Below, in pieces: positions 16,281 through 24,534 of a stretch of DNA of 64,000 bases. The DNA is from Micromonospora sp. WMMD961 (lineage in GTDB: Bacteria; Actinomycetota; Actinomycetes; Mycobacteriales; Micromonosporaceae), in contig NZ_JARUBJ010000002.1 of the NCBI RefSeq assembly GCF_029626145.1, forward strand, positions 898,501-962,500, given 5' to 3'. Position numbers and translations under genes: made by a program. Position 1 is the stretch's first letter. Each line of letters begins with the position of its first letter. Below the pieces are notes generated by a model that saw nothing but the letters and a program-made list of their open reading frames with translations, was not told the DNA's origin and did not search any database.

Positions 16281-17495
16281 GTGGCCGACGTCGGCGAGGT
16301 GGTGCGTTGGCTGCAGCTCAACGCACCCCGAGGTGGACCGGACGAGCTGTCCCACCTGGTCGCCCGGGCGGCTCCGGCCATCAACGCCAGCGAGATCGTG
16401 ATCTATCTGGCCGACTACACACAGACCCTCCTCGTGCCGCTGCTCGGCGCGGGTCCGGTCCGGGACGAGCTGCCGATCGAGACGACCCTCGCCGGCCGGG
16501 CCTTCACCACCCTCGACATCCAGCGTGCGCCGGACGGCCCCGATCGGATCTGGGTCCCCCTCCTGCTCGGGTGCGAGCGGATGGGTGTGTTGGAGATCGT
16601 CTCGCCGGAGGCCGCCAGCGAGGCGATGGACGGGCCCGCCTGGGAGGTGGCGGTCAACGTCGCTCAGATCCTGGTCAACCGCCGGCTCTACGGTGACGTG
16701 GTCGAGCGGATGCGGCGCCGACTCCCGATGCAGGTCGCTGCCGAGATCGTGTGGGGCCTCCTCCCACCGCTGACCTTCGCCACCGACGACCTGGTGATCA
16801 CCGCCATCCTCGAACCGTGTTACGACGTCGGCGGCGACATCTTCGACTACGCGCTGAACGACGAGGTGCTCAGCGTCGGACTCTTCGACACCTGCGGGCA
16901 CGGCATCAAGGCGAGCACCCTCGCCTCACTCGTCGTCAGCGCGTACCGCAACGCCCGCCGGAGTGGCCTCGACCTGGTCGACACGGCGATCAGCATCGAC
17001 AGGTGGGTGCGATCCGAGCACCCGAACTTCTTCGCGACCGGGTTGCTCGCCGAGTTGGATCGCCGCACCGGCCGCCTGAGCATGATCAACGCAGGCCACC
17101 CCGGTGCGATGCTGCTGCGCGACGGCAAGGCCATTCGCGAGCTTCCGGGGCCGACCGCGCTGCCGCTCGGCCTGGGCCACCTGTCTGCCCGCCGCCCCCG
17201 GGTGCACGTGGAGGACCTGCACCCGGGCGACCGCATCCTCGCCTACACCGACGGCATCACCGATGCGCGCAGCGCCGACGGGGAGCGGTTCGGGCTCGAT
17301 CGGCTCGTCGACTTCGTCAACCGGGCCCTGAACGACCAGCTGCCCAGCCCGGAGACGATGCGTCGGCTGGTACGCGCCGTCGTCGGGTACCAGGACGACA
17401 CGCTCGAGGACGACGCGACGGCTCTCTTCGTGGAATGGCGGCCGCCGCACCTGCCGCTGGCGCACCTGCGTGACCTGGCCGCGAACCGCCCCTGA
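16281..17495 (+). CDS. GAF-domain PP2C/SpoIIE-type protein phosphatase
   Basis: A 404-residue protein phosphatase of the RsbU/SpoIIE class. Residues 1-150 look like a GAF sensor domain. The rest is a PPM catalytic domain with metal-binding motifs CYDVGGDIFDY, DTCGHGIKAS, INAGHPGAML, YTDGITDAR and LEDDATALFV. GTG at 16281 follows GGGGAGGTGGGGC; the open frame before it is not protein-like. Such phosphatases usually dephosphorylate anti-anti-sigma factors in partner-switching stress pathways, and a SigB/F-type sigma gene lies 1.2 kb away, but no kinase or antagonist is in the window. Confidence 0.9.
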   Translation: MADVGEVVRWLQLNAPRGGPDELSHLVARAAPAINASEIVIYLADYTQTLLVPLLGAGPVRDELPIETTLAGRAFTTLDIQRAPDGPDRIWVPLLLGCERMGVLEIVSPEAASEAMDGPAWEVAVNVAQILVNRRLYGDVVERMRRRLPMQVAAEIVWGLLPPLTFATDDLVITAILEPCYDVGGDIFDYALNDEVLSVGLFDTCGHGIKASTLASLVVSAYRNARRSGLDLVDTAISIDRWVRSEHPNFFATGLLAELDRRTGRLSMINAGHPGAMLLRDGKAIRELPGPTALPLGLGHLSARRPRVHVEDLHPGDRILAYTDGITDARSADGERFGLDRLVDFVNRALNDQLPSPETMRRLVRAVVGYQDDTLEDDATALFVEWRPPHLPLAHLRDLAANRP

Positions 17496-17512
17496 CCGCG
17501 CGAGTGGGATTT

Positions 17513-17527
17513 TGCACTCGCAGTGCA
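17513..17527. promoter_or_regulatory. Palindrome upstream of DUF2855 gene
   Basis: TGCACT-CGC-AGTGCA is a perfect inverted repeat 36 bp before the DUF2855 start. It is a candidate operator; no regulator gene is adjacent. Confidence 0.4.
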
Positions 17528-17563
17528 CTTGTCTGCTCTCGTGGGGGTGTCTAGCGTCACCTC

Positions 17564-18631
17564 ATGGCCGACTCATGGACCTTCGCCGTGACGCGTGACG
17601 ACCTCGGGCAGACCACACTCGTCGATGGCGCCGCGCCGGTCGCGGCCGACGGCGAGGCGGTGCTGCGGGTGGACCGCGTCGGCCTCACCGCCAACAACGT
17701 GACCTACGCGGTGCTCGGCGACGCGATGCGCTACTGGGAGTTCTTCCCGCCGGCGTCCCGAGGGCTCGGACCGCAGTGGGGCCTGCCACCGCTCTGGGGT
17801 TTCGCCGAGGTGGTCGCCTCGACGGTTACCGGCGTCGAGGTCGGGCAGCGGGTCTACGGATACCTGCCGCCCGCGGGTCACCTGCTGGTGCGTCCGGACC
17901 GGGTGGACGCCTCCGGCTTCCGCGACGCGAGCCCGCACCGGGCACAGTTGCCGTCGCCGTACAACGCGTACCGGTCGACGAGCGGTGACCCGGCGTACCG
18001 GCCCGACCAGGAGGACCTGCTGATCCTGTTCCGGCCACTGTTCTTCACCTCGTTCATGCTGGCCGACCAGGTCGTCGACAACGACTTCTACGACGCCGAG
18101 TCGCTGCTCGTGTCGTCGGCGTCGAGCAAGACGGCGTACGCCGCCGCGTTCGAGCTGCGCGGTCGTGGGCCGCGCCTGGTCGGGCTCACGTCACCCGGCA
18201 ACCTCAGCTTCACCCGGTCGCTGGGCTGCTACGACGAGGTCGTCTCGTACGACGACATCTCCGCGCTCGACGCCGTCCCGACCGTCTACCTCGACCTGTC
18301 CGGCGCTCCCTCGACCCGGGTCGCACTGCGCCGGCACCTCGGCGACCGTCTCGTCCGGGACATCGCCGTCGGGCTCACCAACCAGACGCCGAACGCCGAG
18401 GCCGCCGGGGAGGTGTTCTTCGCGCCGGTGCAGATGCGCAAGCGCAGCCAGGACTGGGGGCGCGACGGTCTCGACAGGAGATTCACCGAGGCCTGGCAGC
18501 GCTTCACCACAGTCGTCAGCGCATGGCTCGACGTTCGGCTGGGGGTGGGCCCGGATGCCCTCCGCGAGGCGTGGCTCGACGTCCTCGCGGGTCGTACGCC
18601 GCCGCGGGTGGGTCACGTCGTCCAGCTCTGA
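17564..18631 (+). CDS. DUF2855 family protein
   Basis: A 355-residue protein resembling DUF2855 throughout: an N-terminal NNVTYAVLGDAMRYWEFFP stretch, then WGFAEVV, and LLVSSASSKTAYAAAFELR in the middle. The fold looks like a degenerate medium-chain reductase: GroES-like start, Rossmann-like centre, but without an intact GxGxxG. No function is established for the family. It converges on the sigma factor gene with 16 bp between stops. Confidence 0.85.
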   Translation: MADSWTFAVTRDDLGQTTLVDGAAPVAADGEAVLRVDRVGLTANNVTYAVLGDAMRYWEFFPPASRGLGPQWGLPPLWGFAEVVASTVTGVEVGQRVYGYLPPAGHLLVRPDRVDASGFRDASPHRAQLPSPYNAYRSTSGDPAYRPDQEDLLILFRPLFFTSFMLADQVVDNDFYDAESLLVSSASSKTAYAAAFELRGRGPRLVGLTSPGNLSFTRSLGCYDEVVSYDDISALDAVPTVYLDLSGAPSTRVALRRHLGDRLVRDIAVGLTNQTPNAEAAGEVFFAPVQMRKRSQDWGRDGLDRRFTEAWQRFTTVVSAWLDVRLGVGPDALREAWLDVLAGRTPPRVGHVVQL

Positions 18632-18647
18632 GCGGTCGACCGGGCCT

Positions 18648-19454
18648 CTAGAAGGCGTTGTCGGCGGTGAGGTGTCGACGCAGCGTGGCCAGCGATCGGG
18701 TGATCAGCCGGGAGACGTGCATCTGCGAGACGCCGACCTGCTCGGCGATCTGGGCCTGGGTCAGGTTGCCGTGGAAGCGCAGGCTCAGGATTTCGCGTTC
18801 CCGCGGCGGCAGCGTCGCGAGGGCCGGAGCGAGGGCCACCCGGATCTCGACGCGGTCGAACTCGTGGTCGTCACCACCGAGGGTGTCCGAGAGTTCCCGA
18901 TCGCCGGCAGCCCCGATCGGAGTGGACAGCGAGGTGGCCCGGTAGGCGCGGGCGCCCTCCAACCCCTCCAGGACGGTCTCCTCGGGAAGGCCGAGGTAGG
19001 ACGCGACGTCGGCCACCGTCGGCGAGCGACCGAGGGTCTGGGTCAGGGTGCTGTTCGCCGCGCTGATCGACAGACGCAGCTCCTGGAGGCGGCGGGGCAC
19101 GCGCACTGCCCAGGTGCGGTCCCGGAAGTACCGCTTGATCTCGCCGATGATGGTGGGGATGGCGTAGCCGGTGAAGTCGACGCCCCGGCTGGGGTCGAAG
19201 TTGTCGACGGCCTTGATGAGCCCGACCGAGGCGGTCTGGGCCAGGTCCTCGTCGGCGGCGCCCCGCCCGCCGTAACGGCGGGCCAGGTGACGGGCGAGCG
19301 GCAACCACGCCTCGATGGCGCGGTCCCGTAGCTCGGCCCGGCGAGGGTGGTCGGTCGGGGTCGCCGCCAGGGCGGCCAGCAGCTCGTCCGGGCTCTGGTC
19401 ACCGCTCAGCTGCCTGAGGAGGGTGGTGGTCGCTGTTCCGGCGATGCTGGCCAT
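18648..19454 (-). CDS. SigB/SigF/SigG-type RNA polymerase sigma factor
   Basis: A 268-residue group 3 sigma factor. Region 2 is visible in DLAQTASVGLIKAVDNFDPS and FTGYAIPTIIGEIKRYFRD with TWAVRVPRRLQEL. Region 3 is GRSPTVADVASYLGLPEE. Region 4 is LPPREREILSLRFHGNLTQA followed by QIAEQVGVSQMHVSRL. This is the stress/sporulation class normally held by anti-sigma factors. ATG at 19454 is preferred over an upstream start, which would add a Gly/Arg tail. No anti-sigma gene is adjacent; the nearby PP2C phosphatase may feed the same pathway. Confidence 0.93.
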   Translation of the reverse strand: MASIAGTATTTLLRQLSGDQSPDELLAALAATPTDHPRRAELRDRAIEAWLPLARHLARRYGGRGAADEDLAQTASVGLIKAVDNFDPSRGVDFTGYAIPTIIGEIKRYFRDRTWAVRVPRRLQELRLSISAANSTLTQTLGRSPTVADVASYLGLPEETVLEGLEGARAYRATSLSTPIGAAGDRELSDTLGGDDHEFDRVEIRVALAPALATLPPREREILSLRFHGNLTQAQIAEQVGVSQMHVSRLITRSLATLRRHLTADNAF

Positions 19455-19825
19455 GAGGATGGTCCTTCCGCAGATGCCCGTCGTTCGGGTCGACCGGAAG
19501 AGATCTCCGAACCGGCTGCCGCCGGGGCGCACGTGCGGGCGAGGGTGCGCTGTCGCAAGGCCACGAGCACGGGCCTCACCGCCGCGTCATGTCGTTCATT
19601 TGGTGACGTGGACGTTACCCGAAAGACTGGCTATTTACTAGCCGAAAGTACGATGCCGCGCAGGCGAATGTCGCTCAATTTGCCGCCTGCGGCCCTGGAT
19701 GGCGATCGGCCCGTCGTCGGCCCGACAATTCTGTAATCCGACCCGACGCTGCCAGTCTCCGATCTTGAGGGCGGTCAACGCGCAGCGCGGGCACCGCGCG
19801 GACGAGCACACGAGGAGTGACACAG
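19455..19825. promoter_or_regulatory. Divergent promoter region between two sigma-factor genes
   Basis: 371 bp without a gene. An inverted repeat GGCTA-N5-TAGCC (19629-19643) is framed by direct repeats of CGAAAG. The AT-richer stretch around 19590-19660 is the likely promoter zone for one or both genes. Confidence 0.4.
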
Positions 19826-21700
19826 ATGTCGTCAGCCGGTCGAGCACTACCCGATGCCGGGTTGGTCGTCGCGGCCCGACAGGGCGACCAGCGCGCCCTC
19901 GACGACGTCGTCGCGGCCTCGCTCCCGCTGGTCTACAACATCGTCGGGCGTGCGTTGCGCGGTCACGCCGACGTCGACGACGTGGTCCAGGAGACATTGG
20001 TACGGGTGATCCGCTACCTGCCCGCGCTCAACGACCCGGCGGCGTACCGGTCGTGGCTGGTGGCGATCGCCATCCGTCAGGTGCGCGACTGGGAACAGCG
20101 CCGACGCGTCGCGCTCAACCGCGACGCCGGGCTCGACGCGATCCACAACGTGCCCGACCCCGCCTCGGACTTCGCCGGGATGACCATCCTCCGGCTCGGC
20201 CTCACCGACCAGCGACGGGAGGTTGCCGAGGCGACCCGCTGGCTCGACCCGGACGACCAGGAGCTGCTGTCACTGTGGTGGCTGGAGGAGACCGGCGAGA
20301 TCGCCCGCAACGAGGTCGCCGACGCGCTCGGGCTGTCACCAGGGCACGTCGCGGTGCGGATCCACCGGATGAAGGAGCAGATCCAGAGCGCCCGAGGCGT
20401 CGTACGCGCGCTGCGTGCCCGGCCCGGCTGCCCGGACCTGCAGGCCGTGACCGCCGAGTGGGACGGCACTCCCAGCCCGCTGTGGCGCAAGCGACTGGCC
20501 CGGCACGTCCGCGACTGCGCGTTCTGTGGGCGACTCGGCTCCACGCTCCTGCCGATCGACCGGCTGCTCGCCGGCCTGCCGATGCTGCCGTTGCCGGCGG
20601 GCCTCACCGCCCACTTCCCGGGCACCGCGGCGCCGACAGCCGCAGCGCAGGTCGTCGGACCCCCGAGCCCGACGGTCGCCCACGGCGCCGGGCCGACCCC
20701 ACCCTCCGACGCCGGCGGTGGCGGCCCGAGCGTCGTCGACCTCGCGATGAACCGGCCGCGTGGCCTCGTCCCATCCCTGGCCGCCGGTGTGGCGGCGGCC
20801 GTCCTGGCCATCACCACGGCGGTCGTGATCCTGCCGGACGACCCGTCCGCACCCTCCTGGGCCGCTCCGCCGTCCGCGGCGCCCACCGTCGTGGTCCCGC
20901 CGAGCGTCGCGCCCTCGCCGAGCGCACGGCCCTCGTCGAAGGCTCCGGTCGTCCCGGCGGTCAGCTCCGCCCGAAAGGGCGTCGGAGTGTGGAACTTCGC
21001 CGGTGCCAGTCAGGCGTTGGCGAACTCGAAGGCAGGCTGGTACTACACCTGGGGCACCCAGCACCCGGGGATCAGCACCCCGCGGGGTGTGACGTTCGTG
21101 CCCATGATCCGCAGTGCGGAGAACGTGACGGCCCCGGAACTGGCCCGGGCGAAGGCGGCAGGTCCGGACCTGCTCACGTTCAACGAGCCGGACATGCCCG
21201 AGCAGGCGAACATGACCGTCGAGCAGGCGCTCGACCTGTGGCCGCAGCTGATGGCGACGGGCAGCAGGCTGGGCAGCCCGGCGGTCGCCTTCGGCGGGCC
21301 CGATCCGCAGGGTTGGCTCGGCCGGTTCATGACCGGCGCCCAGGCCCGAGGTCACCGGGTGGACTTCATCACCCTGCACTGGTTCGGGGCCGACTTCGCG
21401 ACCACCGCCGCGGTCGACCAACTCCGGCAGTACCTCCAGGCTGTCTACCAGCGGTACCGGAAACCGATCTGGCTGACCGAATTCGCCCTGATCCGCTTCG
21501 ACGGCGGCGGTGCACAGTTCCCCGGCCAGGAGCAGCAGGCGGCCTTCCTCACCGCGGCCACCGCCATGCTCGGTGAACTGTCCTACGTGCAGCGCTACGC
21601 GTGGTTCGGCCTGCCCGCCACGGACAAGGACCGGTCCGGGTTGTTCAGCAGCGGAACCCAGGCGACAGCGGTCGGCCGCGCCTTCCAGGCCGCCCGTTGA
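19826..21700 (+). CDS. ECF sigma factor fused to zinc-finger, membrane anchor and GH128-like glycosidase
   Basis: A 624-residue four-part protein. Residues 10-190 are an ECF sigma factor (ADVDDVVQETLVRVIRYLPA; region 4 EVADALGLSPGHVAVRIHRM). Residues 227-234 hold His-x3-Cys-x2-Cys, the ZAS-type anti-sigma zinc motif. A single membrane helix spans about 313-336, followed by a Pro/Ser/Ala wall linker (340-380). The outer domain (385-624) resembles Asl1-like/GH128 glycan hydrolases, with predicted catalytic Glu454 in FNEPDM and Glu552 in LTEFA. ATG at 19826 has GAGGAG 8 bp upstream. The layout suggests one chain that senses a cell-surface glucan and frees its own sigma domain; that mechanism is inference. 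Confidence 0.88.
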   Translation: MSSAGRALPDAGLVVAARQGDQRALDDVVAASLPLVYNIVGRALRGHADVDDVVQETLVRVIRYLPALNDPAAYRSWLVAIAIRQVRDWEQRRRVALNRDAGLDAIHNVPDPASDFAGMTILRLGLTDQRREVAEATRWLDPDDQELLSLWWLEETGEIARNEVADALGLSPGHVAVRIHRMKEQIQSARGVVRALRARPGCPDLQAVTAEWDGTPSPLWRKRLARHVRDCAFCGRLGSTLLPIDRLLAGLPMLPLPAGLTAHFPGTAAPTAAAQVVGPPSPTVAHGAGPTPPSDAGGGGPSVVDLAMNRPRGLVPSLAAGVAAAVLAITTAVVILPDDPSAPSWAAPPSAAPTVVVPPSVAPSPSARPSSKAPVVPAVSSARKGVGVWNFAGASQALANSKAGWYYTWGTQHPGISTPRGVTFVPMIRSAENVTAPELARAKAAGPDLLTFNEPDMPEQANMTVEQALDLWPQLMATGSRLGSPAVAFGGPDPQGWLGRFMTGAQARGHRVDFITLHWFGADFATTAAVDQLRQYLQAVYQRYRKPIWLTEFALIRFDGGGAQFPGQEQQAAFLTAATAMLGELSYVQRYAWFGLPATDKDRSGLFSSGTQATAVGRAFQAAR

Positions 21701-21714
21701 GCGGGGGCGCGCCG

Positions 21715-22440
21715 GTGGACCAGCCGGTCACGGTCGGGCGCGCCGGGGTCGGCGGGGGCGTCGCAGGGCCTCGTCGCCCGCGCCGGGGAACCACGTCGGG
21801 GTCTGCCTGGCGGCTCGTCGGTGTCGTCGCGACCCTGGTCGCGACGACGCTGGCCGTCGGCCTCAGCCAGGGTTGGGGTCGCGCCGAGACGGCAGGCCGG
21901 TCGGCGGCAGCTTCGGTGACGGCAGCCCCATCGCCCGCTGCGGTGCCGTCCGCTGCGGCGACCGCGCCGGTGGTGCTCAACGGCACCGATGACGCCTTCA
22001 TCCAACTGCTGATCCCGATGAACGAGGGCGCGCTCGCGCTGATCGACCACCTCGACACCCGGTCGACGGGTGCCGATCCGTCGCTGCTGGCCGTTCTCGG
22101 TGACGTTCGGAAGGCGCACCAGGCCGAGTTGCGGGACCTGCGCGCAATCCTGGCCGCCGGCAACGTGCCGGAGCTGAACATCCACGAGGGGCATCAGATG
22201 CCCGGCATGGTCACCGCTGCCAGTCTCGCCGAGCTGCGCGACGCGCCCGACGCCGAGGTGCCGTCCCGAGCAGCTGCCTTGTTGCGGGCGCACCTCGCGC
22301 AGACCGTGGTGCTGTGCCGGGGGGAGCAGAGCGCCGGGGGCAGCTCGGAGCTGAAGGCGCTCGCCGGCCGGATCCAGCAGGCGAGAGCCATCGAGTTGAG
22401 CGCTCTGGACGGTCGTCCCGGCGCTGCGCGGGTCGACTGA
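21715..22440 (+). CDS. Membrane-anchored DUF305-like protein
   Basis: A 241-residue protein with a basic N-terminus, one membrane helix (about residues 35-55), an Ala/Pro linker and a helical outer domain. The outer domain looks like two DUF305/ferritin-like helical hairpins (FIQLLIPMNEGALALIDHLD; RKAHQAELRDLRAILAAG; HEGHQMPGM). DUF305 proteins are often linked to metal, especially copper, handling; here His and Met residues in HEGHQMPGM could bind metal. GTG at 21715 lies 14 bp after the sigma-fusion stop, suggesting co-transcription. Confidence 0.6.
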   Translation: MDQPVTVGRAGVGGGVAGPRRPRRGTTSGSAWRLVGVVATLVATTLAVGLSQGWGRAETAGRSAAASVTAAPSPAAVPSAAATAPVVLNGTDDAFIQLLIPMNEGALALIDHLDTRSTGADPSLLAVLGDVRKAHQAELRDLRAILAAGNVPELNIHEGHQMPGMVTAASLAELRDAPDAEVPSRAAALLRAHLAQTVVLCRGEQSAGGSSELKALAGRIQQARAIELSALDGRPGAARVD

Positions 22441-22464
22441 GCATGCCGCGCAGAAGACCGACCG

Positions 22465-23163
22465 ATGCGGGTGTCTGACCTCCACTCCGCCGTCCGTACC
22501 CCGGCCCGGGTGGCACCGGCGGCCCACCGTGCCGAGGCGTCGCCGGTCGCCCGGCGTGCCGCGCACCGTACCCGGACCTCAATGCCGACCGGTGCGGTCG
22601 CAGCGGTGACCTCGTCACCGACCGCAGGGTGGCGGGGCGGTCATCGCCGCGCTGCCGGCCGGAACGCGATCGTCGCGTCGATCCTGACGATGAGCGCAGG
22701 TTGGTTGCTCGCGATCCTGGTCGCGCCGCACGTCACGCTCTCTCCGGGCTGGCGGATGGCTGCCCTCTTCTGCCACCTGACCTGCCTCGTGGTGGGCTTC
22801 GGCGCGGTGTTGACCGTGGACTGGATCAGCCTCCGCTGGCTGCTCCGCCGCGAACCGCTGGGCAGCGTGCTGACCGCGGCACGCGGCGTGCACCTGCTCA
22901 TCTGGCTGGGCCTGGTCGGTCTCCTGGTCAGCGGTGCCGCCCTGGGCCCGGACACGTCGTCCGGGCTTGTCTGGGTCAAGCTGCTCGCGGTGTTGGCGGT
23001 GGGTATCAACGGGCTGTTCCTCGGACGCGTCCGGGATCGACTCACCGCCGCGGACGGCAGCCCGCCCTGGTCCGCCCTGCTCGCGGGTGTCGTCGCGGCC
23101 ACCGTTTCCCAAGTGGGATGGTGGACCGCGACCCTGATCGGCTTCTGGAACGCCAACAGCTGA
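22465..23163 (+). CDS. Integral membrane protein, unknown function
   Basis: A 232-residue protein: about 65 basic, Ala/Arg/Thr-rich N-terminal residues, then about five membrane helices (AIVASILTMSAGWLLAILVA; FCHLTCLVVGFGAVLTVDW; GVHLLIWLGLVGLLVSG; LLAVLAVGINGLFLG; and a C-terminal helix). The long N-terminal tail makes an internal start possible, but no better ribosome site is evident. It follows the DUF305-like gene by 24 bp and may act with it. I do not recognise the family firmly. Confidence 0.6.
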   Translation: MRVSDLHSAVRTPARVAPAAHRAEASPVARRAAHRTRTSMPTGAVAAVTSSPTAGWRGGHRRAAGRNAIVASILTMSAGWLLAILVAPHVTLSPGWRMAALFCHLTCLVVGFGAVLTVDWISLRWLLRREPLGSVLTAARGVHLLIWLGLVGLLVSGAALGPDTSSGLVWVKLLAVLAVGINGLFLGRVRDRLTAADGSPPWSALLAGVVAATVSQVGWWTATLIGFWNANS

Positions 23164-23181
23164 CGCCCTCCGCGTCGGTGC

Positions 23182-23742
23182 TCAGGCCGGCGTCGGGTGG
23201 TTCGCCTCGAACCGGTCGCGCGTCAGGAATGCGAGCTGGGCCCGCTTGTCCGGCATGTCGATCTCCGAGTCGAGGGTGAACCCCTCGATCTCCAGTCGGC
23301 GCAGGGCGAGATGGTTGCGAACGTCCGGCTCGACCACGATCCGCCGGGCGGACGGGTCGCGGAACAGGAAGCGGGCGAGGGCCGGACCGACGACGTTGGT
23401 GAGACCGCGGGCCAGCCGCCGGTCCGGGCTGAGCAGCAGGTGCATGCCCACGTCGCCGGGCTGGACGCGGTAGCGCTCGCCGACCGGGTCCGCCTCGGGC
23501 TGGTAGGTCTGGAAGAGGCCGACCGGCTCCGCGTCGACCATGATCAGGTACGCGTGGTGTGTCGGCAGGCTGTCGACGAAGGCGTAGATCTCGCGTACCT
23601 CTTCGAGGGTGTGTGACCCCATACCCCAGAACGAGTTGCGGGGCAGGGTCACCCAGCCGTGCAGGAGCGCGGCGTCCCGGTCAGGATCCACGGTCGCCAA
23701 CGACAACTCACCGAGACCGGCGACTTTCTCCAGGTACGTCAT
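23182..23742 (-). CDS. GNAT acyltransferase of siderophore type (IucB/RhbD-like)
   Basis: A 186-residue N-acyltransferase of the siderophore branch of GNAT enzymes. Characteristic pieces are PRNSFWGMGSHTLEEV, HHAYLIMVDAEPVGLFQTYQ, GDVGMHLLLSP and the late RIVVEPDVRNHLALRRLE, which forms the acyl-CoA site. It would acylate an amine or hydroxylamine building block. It is divergent from the siderophore operon across an iron box, so it is probably derepressed with it when iron is short. No ornithine/lysine monooxygenase is in the window, so a hydroxamate product is not assured. Confidence 0.85.
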   Translation of the reverse strand: MTYLEKVAGLGELSLATVDPDRDAALLHGWVTLPRNSFWGMGSHTLEEVREIYAFVDSLPTHHAYLIMVDAEPVGLFQTYQPEADPVGERYRVQPGDVGMHLLLSPDRRLARGLTNVVGPALARFLFRDPSARRIVVEPDVRNHLALRRLEIEGFTLDSEIDMPDKRAQLAFLTRDRFEANHPTPA

Positions 23743-23778
23743 CGGGCGCTGTCCTCTGTTCCTTCCAGGACGTGACTT

Positions 23779-23797
23779 AGGTTAACCTCCCCTAACC
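23779..23797. promoter_or_regulatory. IdeR/DmdR-type iron box
   Basis: TTAGGTTAACCTCCCCTAA fits the 19-bp DtxR-family consensus TTAGGTTAGGCTAACCTAA, with matching outer arms. It lies between the divergent acyltransferase and siderophore-interacting-protein genes, 37 and 27 bp from their starts. Confidence 0.85.
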
Positions 23798-23823
23798 AAG
23801 GATGACCTTACCTGGAGGGGTGC

Positions 23824-24534
23824 GTGAAACGGAACTGGGAGGCCCTGGTCCTCAAGGCCATGGGAGGCCGGGACTTTCGGTTGACCGTGCTGGGCACCGA
23901 GTCGATCGATGGTCACTACCAGCGGCTCCTGCTCGACGGCGGCGGCCTGCTGGAGGCGTGCGGGGTGCACCCCACGATGTGGATCCGGCTGTGGTTCGAC
24001 AACGACGGCCGAGCACACCAGCGGGCGTACACGCTGGTCGACCCCGACCCGGCCACCGGCCGATTCACCCTCGAATTCGCCATCCACGACGGCTGCGCGG
24101 CCCGCTGGGCCACCACGGCCCAGATCGGCGACACCATCAGCGCGACAGTGCAGGGCAGCGCGTTCGAACTGCCCGACCCGGCACCCGAGCACCTCTACCT
24201 CGTCGGCGACGCGGCGTCCCTACCCGCGGTGAACAGCCTGCTCGACGCCAGCGCCGACATCCCGGCGACGGTCTGGCTGGAGTACGCCCACGACGGCGAG
24301 AAGGCGCTCGTGCCGCGCGCCCGAGCGCACCACGACGTCACCTGGGTGCCGCGGCGCGACGGGGGTCAACATCTCGTCGACACGGTCTGCGCGGCCCTGC
24401 CGACCGGCGGCGCGGGGCACTACTGGGTGGCCTGCGAGGCGGCCACGACCCGTGGCATCACCCGACACATCCGGCGGACGTTGGGTGTCGACAAGGACCG
24501 GGTCACCTCCCTCGGCTACTGGAAAGCCGCATGA
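23824..24534 (+). CDS. Siderophore-interacting protein (FAD-dependent ferric-siderophore reductase)
   Basis: A 236-residue flavoprotein of the SIP/ViuB family, which reduces ferric siderophores in the cytoplasm to release iron. The FAD-binding barrel has RAYTLVDPDPATGRFTLEF. The NAD-binding part has LYLVGDAASLPAVNSLLD and ends with the acidic/aromatic tail SLGYWKAA usual in this family. It is the first gene after the iron box and overlaps the transporter gene by four bases (ATGA). Confidence 0.9.
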   Translation: MKRNWEALVLKAMGGRDFRLTVLGTESIDGHYQRLLLDGGGLLEACGVHPTMWIRLWFDNDGRAHQRAYTLVDPDPATGRFTLEFAIHDGCAARWATTAQIGDTISATVQGSAFELPDPAPEHLYLVGDAASLPAVNSLLDASADIPATVWLEYAHDGEKALVPRARAHHDVTWVPRRDGGQHLVDTVCAALPTGGAGHYWVACEAATTRGITRHIRRTLGVDKDRVTSLGYWKAA

